NCBI GenBank assembly: GCA_964627605.1
Contig: CAZVGZ010000040.1
Coordinates: 1 to 29,652 of the forward strand
Reading direction: 5' to 3'
DNA length: 29,652 bases
From: CAZVGZ01 sp964627605
GTDB taxonomy: Bacteria; Latescibacterota; MWCZ01; CAZVGZ01
Below are positions 8,146-16,078 of the stretch, piece by piece; positions within the stretch are counted from its first letter, which is position 1; the number at the start of each line of letters is the position of its first letter. The position numbers and the translations under genes were made by a program. The notes below the pieces were generated by a model, which made no database searches, was not told the DNA's origin, and saw only the letters and a list, made by a program, of their open reading frames with translations.

Positions 8146-9306
8146 ATGGCTGAAACGATCAATGTGGGAATGGTGGGGTATTCGTTCATGGGCAAATCCC
8201 ACTCAAACGCGTACCGACAGGTTGGTCACTTTTTTGACCTGCCTGTCAAACCGGTACTCAAAGCGATCTGCGGTAGGACCGCATCGGCGGTATCAGAAGC
8301 AGCAGACGAGATGGGTTGGGAGGGGTACGAGACCGATTGGAAGGCGCTTATTGCTCGCGATGATATCGGCTTGATAGACGTCTCGACCCCAGGGGACTCG
8401 CACAAAGAGATCGCAATCGCTGCGTGCGAAGCTGGGAAACATGTCATCTGTGAAAAACCTTTGGCGAACAGCCTTGATGAGGCAAGAGAGATGGCAGACG
8501 CCGCCAAAAAGGCTGGCGTTCGCACGATGACCGCCTACAACTACCGCCGTGTACCAGCTGTGGCGCTGGCGAAACAGATGATCGGCGAGGGGATTTTGGG
8601 CGAGATCTATCATTGGCGTGCTGTCTATCTCCAAGACTGGATCATGGACCCTGATTTTCCACTTGTGTGGCGACTGCAAAAGGACAAAGCCGGATCGGGA
8701 CCGCACGGCGATCTAAACGCGCACATCACCGATCTGGCGCGCCATCTCGTAGGCGAGATTGACGAGGTGGTGGGCATGGACGCCACGTTCATCAAAGAGC
8801 GGCCATTGGAGGAGGCAGGAAGCGATGGGCTGTCGGCCAGCGGAAGCGCCAAAATGGGTCAGGTGACTGTGGATGACGCAACTCTGTTCCTGGCGCGATT
8901 TGAGAACGGCGCGTTGGGGTCGTTCGAAGCCACACGGTTCGCTGGTGGTCGCAAAAATCACAACAGCTTTGAAATCAACGGCAGTAAAGGTTCGGTAGTG
9001 TTTGACCTGGAGCGGATGAACGAGCTTCAGTACTTCAACTGTAACGACGACGAACGGCTTCAGGGTTTTCGTACGGTTATCTGCAATGAAGCCTCCCAGC
9101 CTTACAACGAGGCATGGTGGCCGTCAGGGCATATCATCGGCTGGGAGCACACGTTCACACACGAAGTCAAAGACCTGCTGGAAGCTATCGACTCCGGTGA
9201 CGACGTGATGCCCGATTTTGCCGATGGCGTTAAGACACAGGCGGTCTTAGAAGCGGTTAGTCGGTCCGCAGAAGAGAGAAGCTGGATCAAAGTCAGCGAG
9301 CTCTAG
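8146..9306 (+). CDS. Gfo/Idh/MocA family NAD(P)-dependent oxidoreductase
   Basis: The 386-residue protein begins with a Rossmann fold whose nucleotide-binding loop is VGMVGYSFMGKSHSNAY. It goes on with the family signature CEKPLA, with catalytic Lys at residue 104, followed by TAYNYRRVPA. The C-terminal alpha/beta domain has SGPHGDLNAHITDLARHL, carrying the usual Asp and His of the substrate site. Length is normal for the family. These enzymes oxidise or reduce sugars, inositols and sugar acids. ATG 8146 has a perfect AGGAGG six bases upstream; an upstream in-frame start at 8107 lacks this. A terminator at 9328-9371 separates it partly from the two amidohydrolase-fold genes that follow on the same strand. 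Together they suggest catabolism of a sugar or sugar acid. The exact substrate is not readable. Confidence 0.9.
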   Translation: MAETINVGMVGYSFMGKSHSNAYRQVGHFFDLPVKPVLKAICGRTASAVSEAADEMGWEGYETDWKALIARDDIGLIDVSTPGDSHKEIAIAACEAGKHVICEKPLANSLDEAREMADAAKKAGVRTMTAYNYRRVPAVALAKQMIGEGILGEIYHWRAVYLQDWIMDPDFPLVWRLQKDKAGSGPHGDLNAHITDLARHLVGEIDEVVGMDATFIKERPLEEAGSDGLSASGSAKMGQVTVDDATLFLARFENGALGSFEATRFAGGRKNHNSFEINGSKGSVVFDLERMNELQYFNCNDDERLQGFRTVICNEASQPYNEAWWPSGHIIGWEHTFTHEVKDLLEAIDSGDDVMPDFADGVKTQAVLEAVSRSAEERSWIKVSEL

Positions 9307-9327
9307 AGTTTTTTCTGAAGGCAATTT

Positions 9328-9371
9328 GGGGAGCCGGCGTCCATAGGTGGGCCGGTTCCCCTTTTCTGTTT
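9328..9371 (+). terminator. Rho-independent terminator or attenuator
   Basis: GGGGAGCCGGC at 9328-9338 pairs with GCCGGTTCCCC at 9351-9361, with one G-U pair, around a 12-base loop. A T-rich tail (TTTTCTGTTTT) follows. It lies 22 bases after the dehydrogenase stop and just before the next start codon, so it may lower rather than block expression of the downstream pair. Confidence 0.8.
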
Positions 9372-9387
9372 TGTGAATGCCCCAATT

Positions 9388-10143
9388 ATGGCTGAAATCA
9401 GTTTCCATGACATCAACTGCGAGCTGGGACGCAGAACGGCGCCGAGGCTCGAGCAGCGACTGACGACTGAAGAGGTTTCTTTAGCGCTAAATTACGCCGG
9501 GATCGAGCGTGCGTTGGCGTACCATGCTATGGCCAAAGAGTACGACCCCCGGGAGGGGAACGACGCGCTGGTTGAGATCGTTCGAGACAACAGGATTTTC
9601 GAACCTTGCTTCGTCATTCTCCCTGAAGCCACCGGCGAGTTTCCGTATGGTGATGCGTTGATTCGCTACCTTGCGGACGGTGGTGCCGCTGCGGTTAGGC
9701 TGTTTCCAAAGTCTCACGGCTATGGTTTGGGGCAGACGTGGTGTTCGACAATGTTTGGGGCGTTGGCTGAGAAAGGCGTACCTGTTTTGATAGAGTTGGC
9801 CGAAAGCTCGTGGGATGAGATTGATGGAGTTTTGACTCACAACCCCCGCCTGAATTTAGTCGTCGTCCGCGCTGGATACCGCAATGCACGGTGGATGTAT
9901 CCGATGCTTAATGCTCACAAAGGGCTCTATCTGGAGACTTCGGTGATGATGACCTACATGCTGTTTGAGGACGTTACTGAGCGCTTTGGGGCTGAGCGGC
10001 TCATTTTTGGCACTGCACTCCCTGACTGTAGCCCCGCTGCGGCGATAGCGCCGATTCTCTACTGCGATATAGACGACGCCGACAAAGATCTCATCGCCAG
10101 CGGGGGCGCTAAGCGGCTTCTGTGGAAAGGAGTGGGATCGTGA
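9388..10143 (+). CDS. Amidohydrolase-fold protein with all metal ligands replaced (probable pseudoenzyme)
   Basis: The 251-residue product has the length and layout of the amidohydrolase_2 barrel and aligns along its whole length with the next gene. Every metal or catalytic position visible in that neighbour differs here. The HxH pair (His23, His25 there) is Asn10 and Glu12 in DINCELG. The strand-5 His is Glu136 in LIELAESS. The next His is Arg161 in VVVRAGYRN. The late Asp is Ala210 in FGTALPD. The surrounding residues are well kept and the frame is clean, so this is not plain decay. A regulatory or structural partner of the downstream enzyme is the likely role, by inference. Start ATG 9388 is preferred; GTG 9373 lies in the terminator tail. 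The stop overlaps the next start (GTGA), implying coupled, near-equal expression. Confidence 0.8.
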   Translation: MAEISFHDINCELGRRTAPRLEQRLTTEEVSLALNYAGIERALAYHAMAKEYDPREGNDALVEIVRDNRIFEPCFVILPEATGEFPYGDALIRYLADGGAAAVRLFPKSHGYGLGQTWCSTMFGALAEKGVPVLIELAESSWDEIDGVLTHNPRLNLVVVRAGYRNARWMYPMLNAHKGLYLETSVMMTYMLFEDVTERFGAERLIFGTALPDCSPAAAIAPILYCDIDDADKDLIASGGAKRLLWKGVGS

Positions 10144-10943
10144 GCGATGTCTGGCAGAAAGTACGCAGCGGGCTAGGATTGGCGGATGAGCTTGTCATCG
10201 ATTGCCACACCCACATGGGTCCGTGGTACAACTTCCACATCCCGAAAGACCCTGGTCCTGTGGGGATGATAGCGGCGATGGATCGAGGAGGGGTGGATAA
10301 CGTCGTTTGCGCTCCTCATGTCGGCATTGGCCCCGATCCCACTCTAGCCAACAAGTTGGTCGCCGAGGCGCATACGAGGTTCGCAGAACGCTTCATGTGT
10401 TACATCACCGTCAGCCCTCGCCACTTAGAATCAGAGATGTTGGGTGAGCTTGAGAGATGGTGTGGGCAACCAGGGTTTGTGGGGATAAAAATTCACCCAG
10501 GAACCCACGAGTACCCTGCCGACGGACCCAACTATGCTCCGATGTGGCGATTCGCAGACGAGAACGGCCTCCCGGTGCTGATCCACACCTGGGAAAGCAG
10601 CAGAGAGTGTGGACCACTCATGTTCGTTGCTTTGGGCAAAGAGTTCCCCGGTGCAAAGATCATTCTGGGGCATTCAGGAGGCACCAGCAACGGTATGGAT
10701 CAGGCGATGGAGGCCGCACGAGAGCATGAAAACCTGTTTCTAGACCTCACCTCGTCCTGGCTGCCTTATGGCAAACTGGAGGAGTTATGTGGAATTGTCG
10801 GCGCTGAGCGCGTTCTGTTCGGCACGGATCTGCCTTTCGTCGACTGTTTGGCGCAGATCGGTCGGGTTGCCGAAGCGCGGATATCTGACGATGACAAGAG
10901 GCTGGTATTCGGACTCAACGCAAAGCGGGTCTTTGGCTGTTGA
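10140..10943 (+). CDS. Amidohydrolase_2 family metal-dependent hydrolase
   Basis: The 267-residue TIM-barrel protein has the full set of family residues: DCHTHMG with His23 and His25, GIKIHPGTHEY, LIHTWESS with His149, ILGHSGG with His178, and FGTDLPF with Asp230. The family covers decarboxylases and hydrolases of lactones, amides and related compounds, usually with one Zn or similar ion. Start GTG 10140 has AAGGAG upstream and overlaps the stop of the preceding pseudoenzyme gene, a typical translational coupling. The pair probably forms a complex. The substrate is unknown; the nearby dehydrogenase suggests a sugar acid or lactone. Confidence 0.88.
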   Translation: MSDVWQKVRSGLGLADELVIDCHTHMGPWYNFHIPKDPGPVGMIAAMDRGGVDNVVCAPHVGIGPDPTLANKLVAEAHTRFAERFMCYITVSPRHLESEMLGELERWCGQPGFVGIKIHPGTHEYPADGPNYAPMWRFADENGLPVLIHTWESSRECGPLMFVALGKEFPGAKIILGHSGGTSNGMDQAMEAAREHENLFLDLTSSWLPYGKLEELCGIVGAERVLFGTDLPFVDCLAQIGRVAEARISDDDKRLVFGLNAKRVFGC

Positions 10944-11045
10944 CCCTATGACGTGTCGGTGTCAGCTATCTGCTGCGCCCACCATCTATTGGCCTATCTG
11001 CCTGCACGACTTCACCGCTCCGCGCCTTACAATGCCCAAAAAAAA
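10944..11045. other. Short gap between convergent genes
   Basis: About 100 bases separate the convergent amidohydrolase and SprT-like genes. There is an A-run at 11038-11046 but I see no clear hairpin. Confidence 0.4.
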
Positions 11046-12212
11046 TCAATGTCGTCTAGCTCTGCGGGCGATCGCTTTCAGATGATCGGTGGCGTCGCTG
11101 TGGCGTTTGAATTTTCGTTCGTCAACCCTGAATGCCGCTGTGTGGACGTTGCGCCTCCCGTTCTTCCATGTCGCTCCGTGCAGTCTGTGGAGCAGCTCGT
11201 GGTACATCACATGATCGACCACATATTGAGGGACATCGCTGCGGTCCAACGAGATTGAGACAGTGACGCGGTCGGTTCCGGCATTGTAGTGCCCAAACGT
11301 CCGTATCGTCTCTCTTTTTGTCCACTCAAGGTTGGGCTTCTCCATCTTTCCCAAGAAATGCGCCCTGTTTATCCGCTGGAACGATTCATCCAAACTGTGG
11401 TGTTGGCCATCGACTGTACTACTGTCCGATGGCCGCGTGTCCTCAGCCAACGCAGCGATAGCCTTGAACTCTTGCGACTCGGAATAACGCTCCAGCAGTT
11501 CGCGGCTGGCCTTTGTGGCGGTACCGCAGGAATCGATCAGAAGGGATTCGATTACTTTTTCAGGCGCATGGATGAAGCCAATATGGGCCCTGAGCACCAA
11601 CCGGTCTGCGCAGGTCTGCCGTCGCCAGAGCGAGCGCATGAGCGCCACTGTCACATCGACCGGACGGGATATCTCTTTGGGCAGCAGGACGACGCACCGT
11701 CTTACGAAATCAAGGGTGATGTTGAGATTATACGGGTCGGCGAGCAGTTGTAGAAATCTATATGCCTGTCTGGATGGAAGCGGAAGCGTGCCTGAAGCTA
11801 TGCTCTGGTTCTCCCATCGGCGTTGGATGGCTCTAAGCCCTTGGGCGACTGTCGCTTTGAGTTGGGATATATCGCCGTTGTGGAGCGCGCATCTAGTCAA
11901 CTCGATTGAAGTCGCTTTTGCCGTCGTCACGACGCCGCCGATGCGTTTGCTGTTACCGTTAGGACGGTTGGTCGCCCAACTGATGGTATCGCCGTTGAGA
12001 GAATTGAGAAAAATGAAAGCCTTGAACGATGGCGAGGGCAGTCTATCAGGCGTCGTGTTGTGCTTGGCGCAGATGGCGGTCACCTGCTCAAGGGTGGCTT
12101 TTACGTAGCGATTCACCTCGGTGATCTCAGCGTCGCTGATGCCAGAATCTATTCTGTCCTGGACGTATCGTGCGGTCTTTACCAGCCCACGGATGCGGAG
12201 TTTTTGTTTCAC
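11046..12212 (-). CDS. SprT/M48-like zinc metalloprotein with helical N-terminal region
   Basis: The product is 388 residues. The C-terminal 100 residues have the zincin motif HELLH (His338-Glu339-His342) in YVVDHVMYHELLHRLHG, then VHTAAFRVDERKF, which offers His357 as a third ligand. That arrangement resembles the SprT-like and WSS1 group rather than classical secreted proteases. Before it comes a WTKRETIRTFGHYNAGTDRVTVSISLDRSD beta region, usual for SprT-like domains. The first 260 residues are helical, basic and without a family I recognise; they could bind nucleic acid or a partner protein. No signal peptide is seen, so it is cytoplasmic. Start GTG 12212 lies ten bases after the upstream DUF1028 gene, so the two form an operon. 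In SprT relatives the role is proteolysis linked to DNA damage, but that is not shown here. Confidence 0.72.
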   Translation of the reverse strand: MKQKLRIRGLVKTARYVQDRIDSGISDAEITEVNRYVKATLEQVTAICAKHNTTPDRLPSPSFKAFIFLNSLNGDTISWATNRPNGNSKRIGGVVTTAKATSIELTRCALHNGDISQLKATVAQGLRAIQRRWENQSIASGTLPLPSRQAYRFLQLLADPYNLNITLDFVRRCVVLLPKEISRPVDVTVALMRSLWRRQTCADRLVLRAHIGFIHAPEKVIESLLIDSCGTATKASRELLERYSESQEFKAIAALAEDTRPSDSSTVDGQHHSLDESFQRINRAHFLGKMEKPNLEWTKRETIRTFGHYNAGTDRVTVSISLDRSDVPQYVVDHVMYHELLHRLHGATWKNGRRNVHTAAFRVDERKFKRHSDATDHLKAIARRARRH

Positions 12213-12222
12213 CTACGCTACC

Positions 12223-13323
12223 CTATTTGGCTAGGCGCGGCTGACTTAGAAACTTCTCCAACTGCCGCGTTAGATAGGGATCGTCAGGGCTTAGGGCCAG
12301 GGCACGCTCTGCGACTTCTACGGATTTGGTATTGTCGCCAATGCGCCAATGAGCTTCTGCAAGGGTATCGATTATGTCAGTGGACTCGGGTTCGAGTTTG
12401 ACGGCGCGTTCGGCGGCGATGAGCGCCTGGTCGAGAAAGATGTCATTGATGGCACAGTACCACGCGTATCCATTTAGGGAATCAGCGGTTGTTGTTGTGT
12501 TCGACAGAGCGAGACTTAACGACTGACTAATTCTGCCACGATCCATTTCGGCCAGTTCCGGTTGTCCGGCCGCATCGTAGGCCCGGGCGTAGTGGGCGTG
12601 CGTCTGAAGGAGCGAACTTGCTTCCCACATGTGGTACAGGCGACGAATCTCAATGATAGGGGAATGGTGATCGTCTACGCGGACGTCAACATAGCGGGTT
12701 CGGTATTCTGGGTGTCCCACGCTCGGCCTGGCGACCAGGAGCGCTGCGGACTGTTTGCCTCGTCGGTCGCCACCTGCTTTTTGACCGACCTCAGGCGCCG
12801 TTAACATACGTTCGGCGAGCTCTCCATCAGTGTTCGCCATCGCGCTGTCCATCGCCATTACCACAGCTTGCTCTGCCGGGATGTTGCCCTGACACGCGTA
12901 GTAGCGCCTTACGATGTGACCGGCCCAGTCTGAGCAGTGTTCGCCAGTGTATGCTGCGGCCTGTCCGCGAGCGTCCACCGCTGCTATCTGTCGATGTGTG
13001 TGCAGCGAATCGCCGTCGAGGAGGTTTTTGAGCACCTCGTTTGATGCCAGCCCCTGGCGCAGCAGGTCGATGCCACTTGGCTCGAATCCTCGGTTGGTTC
13101 TGGCTTGTCTCGCCATGGCCCCAACGCCAGCTTGAGCCCAAGGCACGATGGCATCAACATTGAAAGCTCGGCTCTGCACCGCCACGCCGACTTCGTCTGT
13201 GACCGAATCAAACGCCACCACTGAGAAAGTCCCGAACAACGGCGCTGCCATAGCTGTCATCGTCAGCAAACAGTAGCTATACACCGCTCTGCAAAGTGTC
13301 GGCTTCATGACCGATCTTGACAT
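12223..13323 (-). CDS. Secreted DUF1028 (Ntn-hydrolase-like) protein with C-terminal TPR
   Basis: I start this 366-residue protein at ATG 13323, where AGGAGA lies six bases upstream and a signal peptide (VYSYCLLTMTAMAA) follows. An open extension further upstream has no coding character. Residues 30-230 are DUF1028: FGTFSVVAFDSVTDEVGVAV, VPWAQAGVGAMARQA, LLRQGLASNEVLKNLLDGD, then a Q..AVVDARG-like strand and an AYTGEHCSDWAGH region. DUF1028 has the fold of N-terminal nucleophile hydrolases, and its substrate is not known. After a linker there are TPR-type repeats (ALIAAERAVKLEPESTDIID and KSVEVAERALALSPDDPYL). Such DUF1028-TPR proteins occur in several Gram-negative phyla. It probably acts in the periplasm. 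It heads an operon with the SprT-like gene. Confidence 0.85.
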   Translation of the reverse strand: MSRSVMKPTLCRAVYSYCLLTMTAMAAPLFGTFSVVAFDSVTDEVGVAVQSRAFNVDAIVPWAQAGVGAMARQARTNRGFEPSGIDLLRQGLASNEVLKNLLDGDSLHTHRQIAAVDARGQAAAYTGEHCSDWAGHIVRRYYACQGNIPAEQAVVMAMDSAMANTDGELAERMLTAPEVGQKAGGDRRGKQSAALLVARPSVGHPEYRTRYVDVRVDDHHSPIIEIRRLYHMWEASSLLQTHAHYARAYDAAGQPELAEMDRGRISQSLSLALSNTTTTADSLNGYAWYCAINDIFLDQALIAAERAVKLEPESTDIIDTLAEAHWRIGDNTKSVEVAERALALSPDDPYLTRQLEKFLSQPRLAK

Positions 13324-13393
13324 GTATATCTCCTGGAAATCTGAATACCGAATATGATCCTCGTCCGGCAATGTAAGTAGTCGGACCCGGTGT

Positions 13394-13759
13394 CTACAAT
13401 GCCACCGGTTCGCGCCACGCAGGCGGTAAGCATTCAAACCATGGCGACGTTTCGCTGGGCAGGTGGTGGAGTGTGGTGGTCTGAGGCGGTTGCCAGAAAG
13501 AGAGTTGCACCGCTTCGGGCATCGCTGGCAGGTAGCCGTGGCGTGCTCGCGTCTGCAAAACGCGACGGATTTTCTTCGCGCAATTTTCCGGCGATGAGGG
13601 TGCGTCTTCACGGGATGAGCCAGAGCGACGTCCGATTCTGCCCCAACGGCGAATCAGCATAGACCGACCATCTAAAAGCGGCAAAACAATCAGCTCATAC
13701 CACCGCATCCGGTTTAGCTCAGGATCGACGGATTCTAGGTAGAGTGCCAAGCGTTCCAT
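13394..13759 (-). CDS. WGR-domain protein
   Basis: The 121-residue product has an N-terminal WGR domain. MRWYELIVLPLLDGRSMLIRR is followed by the signature WGRIGRRSG and then KKIRRVLQTRARHGYLP, as in the domain's closing helix. The remaining 40 residues are Pro and Trp rich and unassigned. Start ATG 13759 has GAGG close upstream. In eukaryotic PARPs the WGR domain binds broken DNA ends. In bacteria it is found alone or fused to MolR and other proteins, mostly of unknown function. It stands just upstream of DUF1028-TPR and the SprT-like gene on the same strand, with 70 bases between. A role near nucleic acid, together with the SprT-like protein, is possible but only suggested by position. Confidence 0.82.
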   Translation of the reverse strand: MERLALYLESVDPELNRMRWYELIVLPLLDGRSMLIRRWGRIGRRSGSSREDAPSSPENCAKKIRRVLQTRARHGYLPAMPEAVQLSFWQPPQTTTLHHLPSETSPWFECLPPAWREPVAL

Positions 13760-13908
13760 TGACCATCCTCTGCGGTTCCAAATCGGTGGGGCATCCAGAA
13801 TCTAGAAAAAAAAGGACGGTGCAGCATGTACGAGGGCTGCAGGCACGAGAAAGGGACGCTGCTACATCATGGCAACACCCCATAAGAAAAATGTCAACTC
13901 CAGACTCG
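13760..13908. other. Non-coding gap
   Basis: No gene is visible here. The only long frame on plus (13744-14157) runs across the WGR gene start and the next remnant and has no family character. Confidence 0.5.
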
Positions 13909-14034
13909 CTACCGCACCAGTGTCATTCTCGTGCGTTGGGTCTGGCCTTCGGCGGTCAGCTCCAGGAAGTACACGCCGCTCTGGGCTACCACCAGCGCGA
14001 ACCCGATAGCGAGCAGTGTTGGTCGACGGGACAT
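13909..14034 (-). pseudogene. Collapsed secreted-protein gene: signal peptide joined to a C-terminal sorting tail
   Basis: From ATG 14034, with AGGAGG six bases upstream, a 41-residue frame reads MSRRPTLLAIGFALVVAQ, a clear signal peptide. It passes straight into SGVYFLELTAEGQTQRTRM and the end TLVR. That second half is what the end of a T9SS type A / FlgD-like sorting domain looks like, normally the last strand of a much larger secreted protein. The start, its ribosome binding site and the natural C-terminus are all present while everything between is missing. An in-frame internal deletion is the simplest reading. A functional microprotein is less likely. Confidence 0.6.
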
Positions 14035-14375
14035 GTGTGCCTCCTGGCTGGGCGGCGTTTTTCGATACAAAGGGGCTTATTTTTATTACCTAATGATACA
14101 CCCAGGTCGAGAATGCCGCAACATCGCATTTTTGGTCAAAGTTCGCTGATTTCTTGAAGACAGATCTGGTTGCGCTTGATGAATCTGCCCACTCATATCT
14201 GCCAAAAAACTCGTGCGGTGTTCTTACATCAGTTTGTGAAGATCGCGTACCTGGGTGCAATGCAAGAAGTTGGGCAGTATTTTATTGGTGATCGGCGTGC
14301 GTGATCAGCTTAGCGACCAAAGCGCTCAAAAGTTGGATTCTCACAGATAACGACTTCGCCTGCAAAGGAAGCCAG
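14035..14375. other. Intergenic stretch, no gene seen
   Basis: AT-richer bases between divergent genes. They should hold the promoters of the isomerase gene (plus) and of the minus-strand remnant, but I find no convincing -35/-10 pair or operator. Confidence 0.4.
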
Positions 14376-15152
14376 ATGAAACTCGGAACATGTGCCTACT
14401 CATACCGCGATATGCTCACCAACGGTGAGATGACGCCGCTTGAGTTTCTCGATCTCGCTGCTGAGCTAAACTTCGACGGCGTCGAGTGGACCAGTTACTA
14501 CTTTCCAGAGACGACGAAAGAGTATCTGGTGAACGTCAAACGCGAGACGTTTGTTCGTGGGCTCGACATTTCAGCCACCGCTACCGGTGGCAATTTCGCC
14601 GATGCTGATCCTGACAAACGAAAAGCGCAGATCGACAATGTCAAAGAGTGGATAGAGAAGTCTGTTTGGCTTGGCTCGTCGGCGCTTAGGGTTTTTGCCG
14701 GTGGGTGTCCTGACGAGGTGGAGCGGTCCGAGGCTGAGAAATGGGTAACTGACGGCCTTGCTAAGTGCGCGGTTCTCGCTGAAAAGGAAGGCGTGATTTT
14801 AGGGCTGGAAAATCATGGTGGACTAACCGCAGACGCCAAAGGCACACTCGCTCTCATAGAGCCCTTCAAAAACAACCCGTGGGTGCGGATCAACCTCGAT
14901 TTCGGGAATTTCACCGGCGACGTCTATGCGCAGTACGAACAGTGCGCCCCCTACACCGCTACGACTCACACCAAAGTGACCGTGCGCCAGGGCGATGAGC
15001 GGGAGCTGGTTGACTACCGGCGGGTGGTGAGAATCATGCGCGAAAATGCCTACGACGGCTATATCAACATCGAATACGAGGAGTCTGAGCCGCCTATCCC
15101 GAATGTTGAGCGGTTTGCGTCGTACTTGCGCGGATGCATTGTCGACGCCTAA
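14376..15152 (+). CDS. Sugar phosphate isomerase/epimerase (AP endonuclease 2 fold)
   Basis: The 258-residue TIM barrel opens with KLGTCAYSYRDMLTNGEMTP and an LNFDGVEW strand. The metal site residues follow the xylose-isomerase-like pattern: GLENHGG (Glu), INLDFGNF (Asp) and TTHTKVT (His), with a final INIEYEESE (Glu). No signal peptide is seen, so it is cytoplasmic. Family members isomerise or epimerise ketoses, inosose and related sugars. Start ATG 14376 has AAGGAAG upstream. The lactonase-like amidohydrolase begins 52 bases after it, in the same direction, so they are likely one transcript. The substrate is unknown; the context of fucosidase, GH32 and sialidase points to a sugar released by these hydrolases. 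Confidence 0.88.
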   Translation: MKLGTCAYSYRDMLTNGEMTPLEFLDLAAELNFDGVEWTSYYFPETTKEYLVNVKRETFVRGLDISATATGGNFADADPDKRKAQIDNVKEWIEKSVWLGSSALRVFAGGCPDEVERSEAEKWVTDGLAKCAVLAEKEGVILGLENHGGLTADAKGTLALIEPFKNNPWVRINLDFGNFTGDVYAQYEQCAPYTATTHTKVTVRQGDERELVDYRRVVRIMRENAYDGYINIEYEESEPPIPNVERFASYLRGCIVDA

Positions 15153-15204
15153 TACCATTCGCGACAAAGGGCAAAACACATAAAAAAACCAGCGGGGGCG
15201 ATAT

Positions 15205-16074
15205 ATGGCCGCAATCGAGTCCATTGGACCGAGCGTCGTAGATACTCATGTGCATCTGTGGGATGTCTCCAACCTCAAATACGGTTGGCTTGAGGGCAAT
15301 CCCACTCTCAACCGCAACTACCTCACGTCTGACTATGACGAAGCCACTGAAGGTGTAAGTGTAGAGCACATGGTCTTTGTCCAGTGCGATCCTCTCCCAG
15401 AGCAGAACCTGGCCGAGGCGGAGTGGGTAGCAGAGTTGGCGAAGGGAGAGCCGAGGATTACCGGAATAGTCGCCGGAGCAGCAGTGGAGTTGGGCGATGG
15501 CGTGGTAGAGGTCTTGGATCGATTGTCGGACGTCTCGTTGGTAACCGGAATTAGGCGGCTGCTTCACACGCAGCCTGATCCTGACCTATGCATCAGCTCC
15601 GATTTCGTTAGAGGCGTGCAGCTTTTAGAATCCTACAACCTGAGCTTCGACCTCTGTTTGGCACCGAGCTATCTGCCCAACGCCAAAAAACTGGTGGCTT
15701 CGTGCTCCAATGTGCAGTTCATCCTCGATCACCACGGCAACCCCGACATAAAGGGTGGCGGGTTCGAGCCTTGGGCCAGTGACATAGCATCTTTGGCAGA
15801 GATGCCAAATGTGGTCGGCAAAGTGTCTGGTGTCATCACCGCCGCTCCTGAAAAATGGACTGTTGACGACCTAAGGTCCTACGTGGAGCATTTTGTCGAG
15901 TCGTTTGGGTGGGACAGGGTGGTATTCGGGGGCGACTGGCCGGTTGTGACCCTCGCCGGGCCATGGCGCGCGTGGTTTGACGCTCTGTGCGAGATTCTTG
16001 ACGGGGCGTCTGACAGCGAGTGCGCCAAGCTGTTTAGCGATAACGCGATCAGGGTCTACAAACTTGGTGCATGA
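15205..16074 (+). CDS. Amidohydrolase related to L-fuconolactonase / L-rhamnonolactonase
   Basis: The 289-residue protein starts with VVDTHVHLWD (His15, His17) and a YGWLEGNP stretch typical of the COG3618 lactonases. It continues with VFVQCDPLPEQNLAEAEWV, GIVAGAAVELGD, an FILDHHGNPD strand with the later His, and FGGDWPVV with the final Asp. This is the arrangement of the fuconolactonase branch of amidohydrolase_2, which opens sugar-acid lactones in oxidative deoxysugar breakdown. Together with the Gfo/Idh/MocA enzyme at 8146 and the GH29 fucosidase at 23661, this suggests, but does not prove, an L-fucose route. ATG 15205 is preceded by a GGGGGCG purine run. The sialidase-like lipoprotein starts four bases after the stop, so the genes are co-transcribed. 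Confidence 0.83.
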   Translation: MAAIESIGPSVVDTHVHLWDVSNLKYGWLEGNPTLNRNYLTSDYDEATEGVSVEHMVFVQCDPLPEQNLAEAEWVAELAKGEPRITGIVAGAAVELGDGVVEVLDRLSDVSLVTGIRRLLHTQPDPDLCISSDFVRGVQLLESYNLSFDLCLAPSYLPNAKKLVASCSNVQFILDHHGNPDIKGGGFEPWASDIASLAEMPNVVGKVSGVITAAPEKWTVDDLRSYVEHFVESFGWDRVVFGGDWPVVTLAGPWRAWFDALCEILDGASDSECAKLFSDNAIRVYKLGA

Positions 16075-16078
16075 CCGG

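Noticed and set aside
13744..14157. 137-codon plus-strand frame
   Set aside because: No ribosome binding site or family character, and it overlaps better supported minus-strand features.
15977..16078. Longer N-terminus for the sialidase-like protein
   Set aside because: The extension lies inside the lactonase gene in another frame; ATG 16079 directly gives a lipoprotein signal.
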